NCBI GenBank assembly: GCA_000153385.1
Contig: CH672374.1
Span: 880,958-944,957 of the forward strand
Length of the DNA stretch: 64,000 bases
Source: Flavobacteria bacterium BBFL7
Lineage (GTDB): Bacteria; Bacteroidota; Bacteroidia; Flavobacteriales; Flavobacteriaceae
Direction: 5' to 3'
A program made the translations under genes and the position numbers. This document shows, in pieces, positions 45,276-53,949 of this stretch; position 1 is the first letter of the stretch, and every line of letters begins with the position of its first letter. The notes beneath the pieces were generated by a model. It was not told the origin of the DNA. It worked only from the letters and a program-made list of their open reading frames with translations, and searched no databases.

Positions 45276-46335
45276 TTCTAATCAGTAATAAAGCTACTAT
45301 TCCAAAGAAAATGTTAGGTGCCCAAACGGCAATCCATGGTTCAAAAGAGGTACTCTTCTCTGCAATTGTCCCAAATACTTTATCTAAGAACATATAACTC
45401 ATGGCGATTCCTAATCCTATGGCAAGATTCACACCCATTCCACCACGCTTTTTAACAGACGATACTGCAACGGCTATAATGGTAAATATCAAAGCACTTA
45501 CTGGTATGGAAGTTCGTTTGTGCTTTTCTACGTAATAAACATTCATATTACCATTTCCACGACTTTCTTCTGTCTCAATAAAATCAAGAAGCTTTTGATA
45601 GGATAAGGTTTCTGCCACATAGGATGAAGGTGTTAATTCATCAATGTCAAAATTAAGAATGGTATCTAATTTTGCCTTAGTAGTTAAGATCTCTCCATTT
45701 TCTTGTAATACACGTTTTTTATAACGACTCAATGTATATACACTGTCCTTAAAAGCAATACGTTCTGCATATATTTTATACTCAAGTTCATTTCCATTAA
45801 AATGCTCTAAGGTAAAATCATATCCTGTTTTCCTTCCAGAATTGTAGTTACTCACATAAACATAATCGTCATCTGATATACGCCGGAAAACATTATTGGT
45901 TTGCCGTTCTTTTTCTGACTTAAAGTATTTAAACTGAAACTCATTAAATCCTGCGGCGGCATCTGGCACAAATACTGTACTAAATACTAAAGCAGTAACG
46001 CACACTAATACTGCTCCTATAATATATGGTCGTAAGAATCTATTATAAGATACTCCAGAGCTCAGGAAGGCAACAATCTCTGTATTATTTGCCAGTTTTG
46101 ATGTAAAAAACATGGTAGAAATAAAGAGAAAAATAGGAAAAAGGAAATTTGAAAAATAGATAGTAAAGTCCAGTAGATACATCATCACCTCAGTAAAAGG
46201 GATGTCCTTACTTAAAATCTTTCCTATTTTTTCAGCTATATGAACCGTAATCATAATTGGTATGAAAAGGCACAAAAGCAATAAAAAAGCTCCTAAGTAC
46301 TGTCTTAATATGTATCGATCTAAAATTTTAAGCAC
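45262..46335 (-). CDS. LptF/LptG-family lipopolysaccharide export permease
   Basis: A 357-residue YjgP/YjgQ permease. N-terminal LDRYILRQYLGAFLLLLCLF, three helices (ITVHIAEKIGKILSKDIPF between), a large periplasmic beta-jellyroll domain (about 100-265) and a C-terminal helix set (YYVEKHKRTSIPVSALIFTIIAVAVSS). It extracts LPS from the inner membrane with LptB. It overlaps tgt by one base. Confidence 0.93.
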   Translation of the reverse strand: MLKILDRYILRQYLGAFLLLLCLFIPIMITVHIAEKIGKILSKDIPFTEVMMYLLDFTIYFSNFLFPIFLFISTMFFTSKLANNTEIVAFLSSGVSYNRFLRPYIIGAVLVCVTALVFSTVFVPDAAAGFNEFQFKYFKSEKERQTNNVFRRISDDDYVYVSNYNSGRKTGYDFTLEHFNGNELEYKIYAERIAFKDSVYTLSRYKKRVLQENGEILTTKAKLDTILNFDIDELTPSSYVAETLSYQKLLDFIETEESRGNGNMNVYYVEKHKRTSIPVSALIFTIIAVAVSSVKKRGGMGVNLAIGLGIAMSYMFLDKVFGTIAEKSTSFEPWIAVWAPNIFFGIVALLLIRNARR

Positions 46336-47465
46336 TAAAGTCTATTATCCATTTGTTTAACCATTTTATCCTTCCATGTTCTAAAGTCACCTGCTAGAAT
46401 GTGCTTGCGAGCTTCTCTCATTAACCATAAATAGAAAGATAAATTGTGTATCGTACAAATTTGTCTACCCAACATTTCATTTACAGTAAATAGATGCCTT
46501 ACATAAGCTTTAGAATATGCAGTATCTACCCAAGCATAATCTGCTGGATCTAATGGTGAAAAATCTGTTTCCCATTTCTTATTCTTCATATTCATGGTAC
46601 CGTGAGCTGTAAATATCATCCCATTACGCCCATTACGTGTAGGCATTACACAGTCAAACATATCAACACCCAATGCTACATTTTCTAATAAATTAATAGG
46701 TGTTCCCACACCCATAAGATATCGCGGTTTATCTTTAGGCAATACAGCAGTAACCACATCTGTCATTGCATACATTTCCTCAGCTGGCTCACCAACTGAT
46801 AGTCCACCTATCGCATTTGCAGGCATATCACAATTTGCAATAAACTCTGCACTTTGCTCTCTTAAATCTTTATAAGTACTACCTTGAATAATCGGAAATA
46901 AAGTTTGATTAAAACCATATTTATTAGGAGTATTATTAAAGTGTTCAATACACCTCTTCAACCATCGGTGAGTCATGTGCATACTGCGACGTGCATAATT
47001 ATATTCACATGGGTATGGAGTACACTCATCAAATGCCATAATAATATCTGCACCTATACTGCGCTGGATATCCATAGCACGTTCTGGAGTAAAAAAGTGA
47101 TAAGAACCATCTATATGTGATTTAAATTTCACACCTTCTTCTTTAATCTTACGATTTGCACTTAGAGAATACACTTGATATCCACCTGAGTCAGTAAGAA
47201 TAGGACGATCCCAATTCATAAATTTATGTAATCCGCCAGCTTTTTCCAGCACATCTATACCTGGTCGCAGGTAAAGGTGGTAAGTATTTGCCAGAATAAT
47301 ATCAGGATTAACTTCCTCTTCTAGCTCTCGCTGGTGAACACCTTTAACAGTACCTACAGTACCTACAGGCATAAATATAGGAGTCTCTATAGCTCCGTGG
47401 TCCGTGTGCACAACGCCTGCTCTCGCCTGGCTCTGTGAATCAGTTTGTAATAAATCAAATTTCAT
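46335..47465 (-). CDS. tgt: tRNA-guanine transglycosylase (queuine tRNA-ribosyltransferase)
   Basis: A 376-residue TIM-barrel enzyme from ATG 47465 (MKFDLLQTDSQSQARAG), the usual family start. It has the nucleophile-containing PILTDSGGYQVYSL, MAFDECTPYP, GLSVGEP, the second Asp in GVDMFDCVMPTRNGRNG, and the zinc-site pattern near CTIHNLSFYLWLMREAR. It exchanges guanine-34 for preQ1 in GUN-anticodon tRNAs. It is the first gene of the tgt-lptF/G-EamA unit. Confidence 0.96.
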   Translation of the reverse strand: MKFDLLQTDSQSQARAGVVHTDHGAIETPIFMPVGTVGTVKGVHQRELEEEVNPDIILANTYHLYLRPGIDVLEKAGGLHKFMNWDRPILTDSGGYQVYSLSANRKIKEEGVKFKSHIDGSYHFFTPERAMDIQRSIGADIIMAFDECTPYPCEYNYARRSMHMTHRWLKRCIEHFNNTPNKYGFNQTLFPIIQGSTYKDLREQSAEFIANCDMPANAIGGLSVGEPAEEMYAMTDVVTAVLPKDKPRYLMGVGTPINLLENVALGVDMFDCVMPTRNGRNGMIFTAHGTMNMKNKKWETDFSPLDPADYAWVDTAYSKAYVRHLFTVNEMLGRQICTIHNLSFYLWLMREARKHILAGDFRTWKDKMVKQMDNRL

Positions 47466-47717
47466 GAGCCGCAAAGATACTTTATGTACTTGAATTAACA
47501 CTTCAAATTGAATTCTCAAAAACGATTAACTACACAATTCAGTATTATTGATAGGAGTGGTTTTTTATATTTTGCTTTCGCGAAAACGTAATTATGACAA
47601 CTCTAACGGCACTTATAAATAAACTAGTTCTCCACTATTTTTTAATTTGTTTACAAAACATGGTTTTTAGTTAATAAGTGGTTGGTATTTCACTCTTTAA
47701 AAAAATGAGAATCGTTC

Positions 47718-47725
47718 TAACTTTG
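47718..47725 (+). promoter_or_regulatory. -7 box of the split transketolase genes
   Basis: TAACTTTG is an exact TAnnTTTG match, 23 nt before the ATG at 47749. No TTG lies at normal spacing. Confidence 0.45.
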
Positions 47726-47748
47726 AACCATCATCAAAAAAAACCAAA

Positions 47749-48594
47749 ATGGCTGATACACAGCACTTAAAAGATTTAGTAACGCAAGTACGTCGCGATA
47801 TAGTTAGACAAGTACATGCGGTAAGTAGCGGACATCCTGGAGGCTCTCTAGGTTGTACAGAATTTCTTGTTACCTTATATAATGAAGTAATGGATCATGA
47901 TCCTAGCTTTAACATGGATGGAATAAATGAAGATTTATTCTTTCTATCTAATGGTCACATCTCACCTGTTTTTTATAGTGTCCTTGCTCGTGCTGGATAT
48001 TTCCCAGTATCTGAGTTAAGTACTTTTAGAAAACTAAACACAAGACTACAAGGTCACCCAACAACTCATGAAGGCTTACCAGGAGTGCGCATTGCAAGTG
48101 GTTCATTAGGACAAGGAATGAGTGTTGCCATAGGTGCAGCACAAGTCAAAAAGTTAAACGGAGATGATAAAACGGTTTTCACTCTTCATGGAGATGGTGA
48201 ATTACAAGAAGGACAGATCTGGGAAGCTGCCATGTATGCGTCTGCAAATAAGGTTGATAATTTAATATCAACGATTGATGTGAATGGGCAACAGATTGAC
48301 GGTAGTACAGAACAGGTACTTGCATTAGGTGATTTGCGCAATAAATTTGAAGCTTTTGGCTGGGATGTTATCACGGTTGAGAAAGGAAATGATGTGGACG
48401 CAATTATCACTGGTATGAAAGAAGCAATGAATCTTACTAGAAAAGGTAAGCCAGTTTGTATCCTGCTTCATACTGAAATGGGTAATGGTATCGACTTTAT
48501 GATGGGATCTCATGCATGGCATGGTATTGCTCCTAATGATGAGCAACTTGCTGAGGCATTAAGACAGAATCCAGAAACCTTAGGTGATTATTAA
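47749..48594 (+). CDS. Transketolase, N-terminal (ThDP-binding) subunit
   Basis: A 281-residue protein equal to the first half of a normal transketolase. It has SSGHPGGSLGCTEFLVTLY, LSNGHISPVFYSVLARAG, the ThDP-binding GDGELQEGQIWEAAMYA...DVNGQQIDG and LHTEMGNGIDFMMGSHAWHG. With the next gene it forms a heteromeric transketolase, moving two-carbon units in the pentose-phosphate pathway. A 31-bp gap separates the halves. Confidence 0.93.
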   Translation: MADTQHLKDLVTQVRRDIVRQVHAVSSGHPGGSLGCTEFLVTLYNEVMDHDPSFNMDGINEDLFFLSNGHISPVFYSVLARAGYFPVSELSTFRKLNTRLQGHPTTHEGLPGVRIASGSLGQGMSVAIGAAQVKKLNGDDKTVFTLHGDGELQEGQIWEAAMYASANKVDNLISTIDVNGQQIDGSTEQVLALGDLRNKFEAFGWDVITVEKGNDVDAIITGMKEAMNLTRKGKPVCILLHTEMGNGIDFMMGSHAWHGIAPNDEQLAEALRQNPETLGDY

Positions 48595-48625
48595 TTAAAA
48601 CACGCTGTATCAACAGCATGAGTAT

Positions 48626-49579
48626 ATGAAAATTTACGAAAATACAGGAAGTAAGGACACAAGATCAGGTTTTGGTGACGGACTTACAGAACTAGGAAAA
48701 AAGAATGAGAATGTTGTCGCACTATGTGCTGACTTAACAGGCTCTCTAAAAATGAATGCATTTGCAGACAATCATCCAGAGCGTTTCTTTCAAGTAGGAA
48801 TTGCTGAGGCTAACATGATGGGAATTGCGGCAGGTATGACTGTAGGTGGAAAAATTCCTTTTACAGGAACGTTTGCCAACTTTTCTACAGGTCGTGTTTA
48901 TGACCAGATCAGACAAAGTATCGCATACTCTGACAAGAATGTGAAAATCTGCGCATCGCATTCAGGCCTTACTCTAGGTGAAGATGGTGCTACACACCAG
49001 ATTCTAGAAGACATAGGATTAATGAAAATGTTACCAGGTATGACTGTAATCAACACGTGTGACTACAATCAAACTAAAGCAGCTACACTAGCTATAGCTG
49101 ATCATCACGGACCTGTTTATTTAAGATTCGGTCGTCCTAAAGTAGCTAACTTCACTCCTGAAAATGGAGCGTTCGAAATAGGAAAAGCAGTGATGTTACA
49201 AGAAGGTACTGATGTTACTATCATAGCTACTGGTCATTTAGTTTGGGAAGCTTTAGAAGCGGCTAAAACTCTTAATGAAAAAGGAATCAGCGCAGAGGTC
49301 ATTAATATTCATACAATTAAACCACTTGATGAAGCTGCTATCATCGCATCAGCTAAAAAAACTGGTTGTGTTGTTACTGCCGAAGAACACAATTATTTAG
49401 GCGGTTTAGGAGAAAGTGTTGCTCGTACATTAGCGATGCACCACCCAACGGCACAAGAATTTGTTGCTACACAAGATACCTTTGGTGAAAGTGGAACACC
49501 AGCGCAGTTATTAGAAAAATATGGCTTAAACGCAGAGAATATTGCATTAAAAGCCGAAAAAGTAATAAGCAGAAAGTAA
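48626..49579 (+). CDS. Transketolase, C-terminal (pyrimidine and C-domain) subunit
   Basis: A 317-residue second half. It has DTRSGFGDGLTELGKKN, the pyrimidine-domain glutamate in FFQVGIAEANMMGIAAG, ICASHSGLTLGEDGATHQILEDIGLM and the C-domain VINIHTIKPLDEAAI...GGLGESVA. It completes the transketolase with the upstream gene. Splitting into two genes is seen in several bacterial groups. A strong terminator follows. Confidence 0.93.
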   Translation: MKIYENTGSKDTRSGFGDGLTELGKKNENVVALCADLTGSLKMNAFADNHPERFFQVGIAEANMMGIAAGMTVGGKIPFTGTFANFSTGRVYDQIRQSIAYSDKNVKICASHSGLTLGEDGATHQILEDIGLMKMLPGMTVINTCDYNQTKAATLAIADHHGPVYLRFGRPKVANFTPENGAFEIGKAVMLQEGTDVTIIATGHLVWEALEAAKTLNEKGISAEVINIHTIKPLDEAAIIASAKKTGCVVTAEEHNYLGGLGESVARTLAMHHPTAQEFVATQDTFGESGTPAQLLEKYGLNAENIALKAEKVISRK

Positions 49580-49600
49580 TCTTTCAACTTATTCAAATTA

Positions 49601-49637
49601 AAAAATCCTTTAAGCTGAGCTTAAAGGATTTTTTTTT
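49601..49637 (+). terminator. Terminator after transketolase genes
   Basis: AAATCCTTTAAGC / GCTTAAAGGATTT stem with a TGA loop and a run of eight or more T. Confidence 0.92.
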
Positions 49638-49660
49638 GTTTTCTATTTGCCGTCAACTAC

Positions 49661-50296
49661 TTAAAAGCGATAAGCTATCTTAGGAAGTATGGAAAAAGAG
49701 TTCAAATCTTTAGTCGCGCCTCGCTCCATTTTGAATGGTGTATACTGCATGTCAAATGAAATTTGAATAATTGATTTATCTTTAAAACTAAAGGTATATG
49801 ATAATCCTGGCGCTACTAGAAAAGAGTTTATGTTATCATAATCTAAAACAGCATCTCCAGCCCTAGTTACCGGATCAAGAAATATTGACGAAATACCTAA
49901 TCCGAAAGTTAGTTCTAAGCGATTTCTATCTTTTTCCCAAATGTATTTATTAAGCTTTAAATAAGCATTTAATATTGTAGTCGCCTCAATTTGATAATCC
50001 TCATTATTATCTCTTAATAGAAAGAAATTTTCTTGTTGAGGAATAACAAGTTGAACTCCTAACTCAAAACTCCTACTATAAGAATCATCTGGTATTACAA
50101 TTCCTAATTCAAAAAAAGGTGCGTTATTTAAAAAATGCGATAGTTTGCTGGTAGGAATCCAATAACCTGCACCTATTTTCACATAAGGTATATTTTGATT
50201 AATATCTATTTCTGCAGATGATGTAGCCCCATTACTTTGTGCTACACAATTTAGTGATAAGATTAAAGTGATGATAAAAATTACAATTGTTTTCAT
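49661..50296 (-). CDS. Outer-membrane beta-barrel protein, unknown
   Basis: A 211-residue protein with a signal peptide (MKTIVIFIITLILSLNCVAQ), alternating hydrophobic strands (YVKIGAGYWIPTS, FELGVQLVIPQ, LELTFGLGISSIF, GLSYTFSF) and a C-terminal Phe (ILPKIAYRF). It is a small eight- to ten-strand barrel whose role cannot be told from the sequence. Confidence 0.8.
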   Translation of the reverse strand: MKTIVIFIITLILSLNCVAQSNGATSSAEIDINQNIPYVKIGAGYWIPTSKLSHFLNNAPFFELGIVIPDDSYSRSFELGVQLVIPQQENFFLLRDNNEDYQIEATTILNAYLKLNKYIWEKDRNRLELTFGLGISSIFLDPVTRAGDAVLDYDNINSFLVAPGLSYTFSFKDKSIIQISFDMQYTPFKMERGATKDLNSFSILPKIAYRF

Positions 50297-50402
50297 GATC
50301 TTGTTTTTAAATTCAAGACAATATTATTGTGTTAATCACTATTAAACTTGCATTATTAATCAATCGATAGTTTTATAATTGTGATAATCGCAAAGAGATG
50401 CT

Positions 50403-50436
50403 AATAATAAAAGCCTCGATTGAGGCTCTTATTATC
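50403..50436. terminator. Bidirectional terminator downstream of the FKBP gene
   Basis: AATAATAA-A-AGCCTC-GATT-GAGGCT-C-TTATTATT: perfect arms except for one unpaired pair, with A/T flanks on both sides. It lies 22 bp after the FKBP gene stop. Confidence 0.8.
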
Positions 50437-50457
50437 AGCAATATATGGGTAAATATC

Positions 50458-51423
50458 CTAAGTTGTTACTGCAATAGCCGTATCAGCATCTAAGTAATCT
50501 GGAATACCATCGCCATCTGTATCTAAGGCATCACTTGGATCTCCATCTCCATTAGGATCTGCATTTTCATCTATTGTGTCAACACCATCATTATCATCAT
50601 CTGCATCTATATAGTTAAACGCACCTATGGTATCTTCATCTGTATTATCAACATCATCAGATGATCTTAAATTGCGATCTCCATCTAAATCTTCAAATTT
50701 CGAAAAAATACCATCTCCATCATGATCCGTAATTTTAACCGCTCTAAGCTGAAAAGTAAATACTAATGGTGAATAAGCCGGAATGCTAGAAACCGAACTA
50801 GAGAAATAACCTAGCCCTGACGGCATAAAAACAGCGCCAATTCCACCATTTTCATATAACAATGTTCCGTCAGGCTGTGGAGTTATAGATGTAGCTTCAT
50901 TAAACTGAGTAACACCTTCCATAAAACCACTTACTACTTGCGGTAAATCAAACCAAATTGCATTTGTTGAAGAATCAAAAACAATTTGTTGATAAGAACC
51001 ATCATCATTCATTTCTTTATTTAATTGATAACCTTTATAACTCACCAAAGTACTATCTGCAAATGATGGAGACTTTGCACCACCACCTTGTCTAACATTC
51101 AGTGTGTAGACCGTGTAATCTATATCTTCTCTTCTCAAAGTAGAAGTTGTTACTTGTTGAGATAACGGAATTTTATTTGCATTAACACCAACCAAAGAAT
51201 CAAATTTAATTTCAAAATCGCTACCCGTAGGATTATTAGCGTAATCTTCATAATTCCAGAAATGAGTATCTAGATAATCTTGTAATTCTAATTGATCTTC
51301 AAGATCAACTTCTTGACGATCTCTAACTGCAACTGTAGTTGAATCATCATCTGGATTACATGCAATTACTATAAATATAAACAGACAACTGGTTACAATG
51401 TATTTAAGGTTTTTCATCTTCAT
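50458..51423 (-). CDS. FKBP-type peptidyl-prolyl isomerase lipoprotein with acidic Ca-repeat tail
   Basis: A 321-residue lipoprotein (SCLFIFIVIACNPDD). An FKBP-like domain (about 110-230) has DSTLVSYKGYQLN, VSGFMEGVTQFNEA and GGIGAVFMPSGLGYFSSS. The last 85 residues are thrombospondin type 3-like Asp repeats (DHDGDGIFSKFEDLDGD, DADDDNDGVDT, DTDGDGIPDYLDAD) that should bind calcium. It probably folds periplasmic or surface proteins in calcium-rich seawater; flavobacterial GldI-type isomerases are distant relatives. The start may be either of two adjacent ATGs. Confidence 0.88.
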   Translation of the reverse strand: MKMKNLKYIVTSCLFIFIVIACNPDDDSTTVAVRDRQEVDLEDQLELQDYLDTHFWNYEDYANNPTGSDFEIKFDSLVGVNANKIPLSQQVTTSTLRREDIDYTVYTLNVRQGGGAKSPSFADSTLVSYKGYQLNKEMNDDGSYQQIVFDSSTNAIWFDLPQVVSGFMEGVTQFNEATSITPQPDGTLLYENGGIGAVFMPSGLGYFSSSVSSIPAYSPLVFTFQLRAVKITDHDGDGIFSKFEDLDGDRNLRSSDDVDNTDEDTIGAFNYIDADDDNDGVDTIDENADPNGDGDPSDALDTDGDGIPDYLDADTAIAVTT

Positions 51424-51493
51424 TTTTTTAAGCGCTCAAAGATAGTATTTTCTAGTACTTTTGTAGAGAGAACGCTTAATTAAAGGATCTCTT

Positions 51494-51871
51494 ATGCGAG
51501 TTGACAAATATTTATGGGCTACTAGATACTTCAAAACCAGAAGCAAAGCTACAGATGCCGCAAAAAAAGGACGAATTAGAATAGGTGATTCGATAGTAAA
51601 ACCATCTAGAGACGTGTATCCTGGAGATATAATTAACGTTAGAAAAGATCAAATCGATTATATTATAGAAGTACTTGATTTACCAGAGAGTCGAGTAGGA
51701 AATAAACTAGTCAATTTATATAGGTTAGATCGTACTCCACAGGAAAATTTTGAAGCTCGTAAAATGATTGAATTAAATCAAGACTATTATAGACGAAAAG
51801 GTGAAGGACGCCCAACAAAAAAAGACCGTAGAGACTTGAGCGATTTATTAGGGCAGCAAGAAGAAGAATGA
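51494..51871 (+). CDS. S4-domain RNA-binding protein (Hsp15/HslR-like)
   Basis: A 125-residue protein. An N-terminal S4 domain (MRVDKYLWATRYFKTRSKAT...GRIRIGD) is followed by a basic, disordered tail (RRKGEGRPTKKDRRDLSDLL). Hsp15 binds stalled 50S subunits carrying a nascent chain. Its stop codon overlaps the next start (ATGATG), so translation is coupled. Confidence 0.9.
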   Translation: MRVDKYLWATRYFKTRSKATDAAKKGRIRIGDSIVKPSRDVYPGDIINVRKDQIDYIIEVLDLPESRVGNKLVNLYRLDRTPQENFEARKMIELNQDYYRRKGEGRPTKKDRRDLSDLLGQQEEE

Positions 51872-52452
51872 TGCCATTAAATAAACAATACTGGGAAGAT
51901 AGGTATAAAAATAACTCTACAGGATGGGATCTTGGCATTATCTCAACACCAATAAAAGAATACGTTAATCAACTCGAAAATAAAAATTCTAAAATTTTGA
52001 TTCCTGGAGCAGGAAATGCTCATGAAGCCACTTACCTAGTAAAAAATGGTTTCAAGAATATTTTTATATTAGATATTGCGCTATCACCATTAAAATTTGC
52101 TAAACAAAGAAGTAAATTACCAGAAGAACACTTAATTCAACAAGATTTTTTTGATCACAAAGGTTCCTACGATTTAATCATTGAACAAACTTTTTTTTGT
52201 GCTCTAGAACCACGCTTTCGCGAAAGCTATGTCAAGAAAATTCATATGCTTTTAAGAGACCAAGGATGTTTGATTGGTGTATTGTTTAATTTTGAAAACA
52301 ATTTAAGCAGTCCACCATTTGGTGGTTCCATAAACGAATACCTTAATCTTTTCGAACCCTATTTTGAAATTGTTACTATGGAACCTTGCAACAATTCGGT
52401 AATTGAAAGACAAGGCAAAGAAATATTTATTAAATTAAAGAAAAAGAAATAA
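51868..52452 (+). CDS. SAM-dependent methyltransferase (thiopurine methyltransferase-like)
   Basis: A 194-residue Rossmann methyltransferase with KQYWEDRYKNNSTGWDLGIIS, the SAM loop ILIPGAGNAHEATYLVKNG, IDLILEQTFFCAL-like IIEQTFFCALEPR, and GGVLF-type strands. The TPMT/TMT family methylates thiols, selenium or thiocyanate. A near-perfect palindrome copy (52213-52228) encodes RFRES. Its end overlaps the next gene by one base. Confidence 0.9.
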   Translation: MMPLNKQYWEDRYKNNSTGWDLGIISTPIKEYVNQLENKNSKILIPGAGNAHEATYLVKNGFKNIFILDIALSPLKFAKQRSKLPEEHLIQQDFFDHKGSYDLIIEQTFFCALEPRFRESYVKKIHMLLRDQGCLIGVLFNFENNLSSPPFGGSINEYLNLFEPYFEIVTMEPCNNSVIERQGKEIFIKLKKKK

Positions 52453-52946
52453 TGGAAACTAGAATTTTGGACCATGATCAAGTTAAAAATAAAATTAGAC
52501 GTATCGCTTATCAAATCGCTGAAGTATACCTGAACCATGATGAGATAATTTTAGCTGGCATCAGCGACGGTGGTTATATATTTGCAAAAAAACTCAAATC
52601 CTCTTTATCCAAAATAGTTTCGAGCAAAATAGTACTTTGCAAAGTTGAAATAGATAAAAAAAAACCTCTAAATCCTATTAAAACATCCATTAAATCGGAA
52701 GATTATCAAAACAAAGGTGTTATACTATGTGATGATGTGTTAAATAGTGGCACAACACTTATCTATGGAGTAAAGCACTTTTTAAATGTACCATTGGACC
52801 GGTTTAAGACAGCCGTTCTAGTTAATCGAAATCATAAAAAATATCCTGTTAAAGCAGATTTTAAAGGGATTTCTTTATCCACTACCATGCAAGAGCATAT
52901 TGAAGTTCATATCAATGCCGAACCATATAGCGTTTTATTAAAATAA
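52452..52946 (+). CDS. Phosphoribosyltransferase-family protein
   Basis: A 164-residue PRT type I fold. A conserved PRPP loop VILCDDVLNSGTTLIYGVKH and an upstream ILAGISDGGYIFAKKL are present. The base substrate cannot be assigned; it is pyrR/hypoxanthine-PRT-like in size. Its 3' end overlaps the convergent aroK gene by 9 bp. Confidence 0.87.
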   Translation: METRILDHDQVKNKIRRIAYQIAEVYLNHDEIILAGISDGGYIFAKKLKSSLSKIVSSKIVLCKVEIDKKKPLNPIKTSIKSEDYQNKGVILCDDVLNSGTTLIYGVKHFLNVPLDRFKTAVLVNRNHKKYPVKADFKGISLSTTMQEHIEVHINAEPYSVLLK

Positions 52947-53456
52947 GGTACTTATTACTTCTTTTGAAATTTCAATCGGGCATTTATCGTCCACATTGAT
53001 AATATGGTGTGAACGTTGATAAAATGGTCTTCGTTCAAAAAGATGCTTCCCAATAAATTCAAGTAACTCATCTTCTTCTTGAATTCCAGCAATTAATGGT
53101 CGATTTACTTTTTCATTCCACAACCGTTGAGCTAAGGTTTTTATACCTGCATTTAAATAAAAACTATTTATAAAACTCTTAGCTAACAATAATTCCATGT
53201 TATCATAATAACAAGGAGTACCACCTCCGAGACTCAAAATAACATCTCGATCTTCTCTAATTAGCTCTCTTAAATAGTAGTTTTCAGTTTTCCTAAAATA
53301 AACAGCACCCTTTTTTTGAAAAATTTCAGAAATTCTTAATCCCTCCTGCTGCTCTATATAATTGTCTAAATCTATAAATTCAAAATCAATAATTTCACTA
53401 ACCACCTGTCCTACAACAGTTTTACCACTCCCCATATATCCTAAAAAAACAATCAT
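52938..53456 (-). CDS. aroK: Shikimate kinase
   Basis: A 172-residue P-loop kinase: Walker A FLGYMGSGKTVVGQV, the shikimate-binding FIDLDNYIEQQEGLRISEIF and RKTENYYLREL, VILSLGGGTPCY and RPLIAG with the lid ERRPFYQ. It phosphorylates shikimate for aromatic amino acid synthesis. Confidence 0.95.
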   Translation of the reverse strand: MIVFLGYMGSGKTVVGQVVSEIIDFEFIDLDNYIEQQEGLRISEIFQKKGAVYFRKTENYYLRELIREDRDVILSLGGGTPCYYDNMELLLAKSFINSFYLNAGIKTLAQRLWNEKVNRPLIAGIQEEDELLEFIGKHLFERRPFYQRSHHIINVDDKCPIEISKEVISTLF

Positions 53457-53523
53457 ATAAATATAAATTTATGTCTGTAAAATGACACAATTAAAAAAAA
53501 CAAAATTAATTCAAAAAAACTTG

Positions 53524-53552
53524 TTGAGATTTAAAAAGAGGTTATATATTTG
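53524..53552 (+). promoter_or_regulatory. Promoter of tRNA-Lys
   Basis: TTG (53524-53526), 18 nt, then TATATTTG (53545-53552). It fits the TTG-N17-23-TAnnTTTG consensus and lies 21 nt before the mature tRNA. Confidence 0.72.
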
Positions 53553-53573
53553 CACCCGCAATTAAGCAATACC

Positions 53574-53646
53574 GATCTGGTAGCTCAGTTGGCAGAGCAT
53601 CTCCCTTTTAAGGAGAGGGTCCTGGGTTCGAGCCCCAGCCAGATCA
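53574..53646 (+). tRNA. tRNA-Lys (anticodon UUU)
   Basis: A complete cloverleaf: acceptor GATCTGG / CCAGATC with A discriminator, anticodon stem TCTCC / GGAGA with loop CTTTTAA (anticodon TTT), and T arm GGTTCGAGCCC. CCA is not encoded. Confidence 0.97.
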
Positions 53647-53665
53647 CAAGATTATTTTAATCTCT

Positions 53666-53695
53666 AAAAGTCCTTAAGTTTTAAGGACTTTTTTT
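53666..53695 (+). terminator. Terminator between tRNA-Lys and tRNA-Leu
   Basis: AAAGTCCTTAA / TTAAGGACTTT with a 3-nt loop and a T7 run. It implies that tRNA-Leu, only a few bases on, is read through or has a promoter overlapping the hairpin. Confidence 0.8.
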
Positions 53696-53697
53696 AT

Positions 53698-53780
53698 ACC
53701 CGAGTGCTGGAATTGGTAGACAGGCACGGTTGAGGGCCGTGTGTGCTAGTCACGTGTGGGTTCAAGTCCCATCTCGGGTA
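53698..53780 (+). tRNA. tRNA-Leu (anticodon GAG)
   Basis: Acceptor ACCCGAG / CTCGGGT with A discriminator, anticodon stem CACGG / CCGTG with loop TTGAGGG (anticodon GAG), a long variable arm and T arm GGTTCAAGTCC. CCA is not encoded. Confidence 0.96.
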
Positions 53781-53784
53781 CTTT

Positions 53785-53813
53785 AAAAATCAGGTTTAAC
53801 CTGATTTTTTTTT
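53785..53813 (+). terminator. Terminator after tRNA-Leu
   Basis: AAAATCAGG-TTTAA-CCTGATTTT with nine T, 5 bp after the tRNA. Confidence 0.9.
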
Positions 53814-53911
53814 ATTTCTACAAATAACTATCTCCCATTAGCGCATCATTTGTTAAATAAAATGCAAATTGTAGAAGTTTTTCACTAAATGCTCAAACAC
53901 TTTCCGATTTT

Positions 53912-53940
53912 GTTTAACTTTACTTCTGTAAAAGTAAAAC
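53912..53940. promoter_or_regulatory. Imperfect inverted repeat before the carotenoid operon (candidate MerR/CarH operator)
   Basis: GTTTaACTTtAC-ttct-GTaAAAGTaAAAC. It contains a TAACTTTA -7-like box (53915-53922) and ends 9 bp before the merR start. The position is right for autoregulation of the operon by its first gene. Confidence 0.5.
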
Positions 53941-53949
53941 AAAAATATT

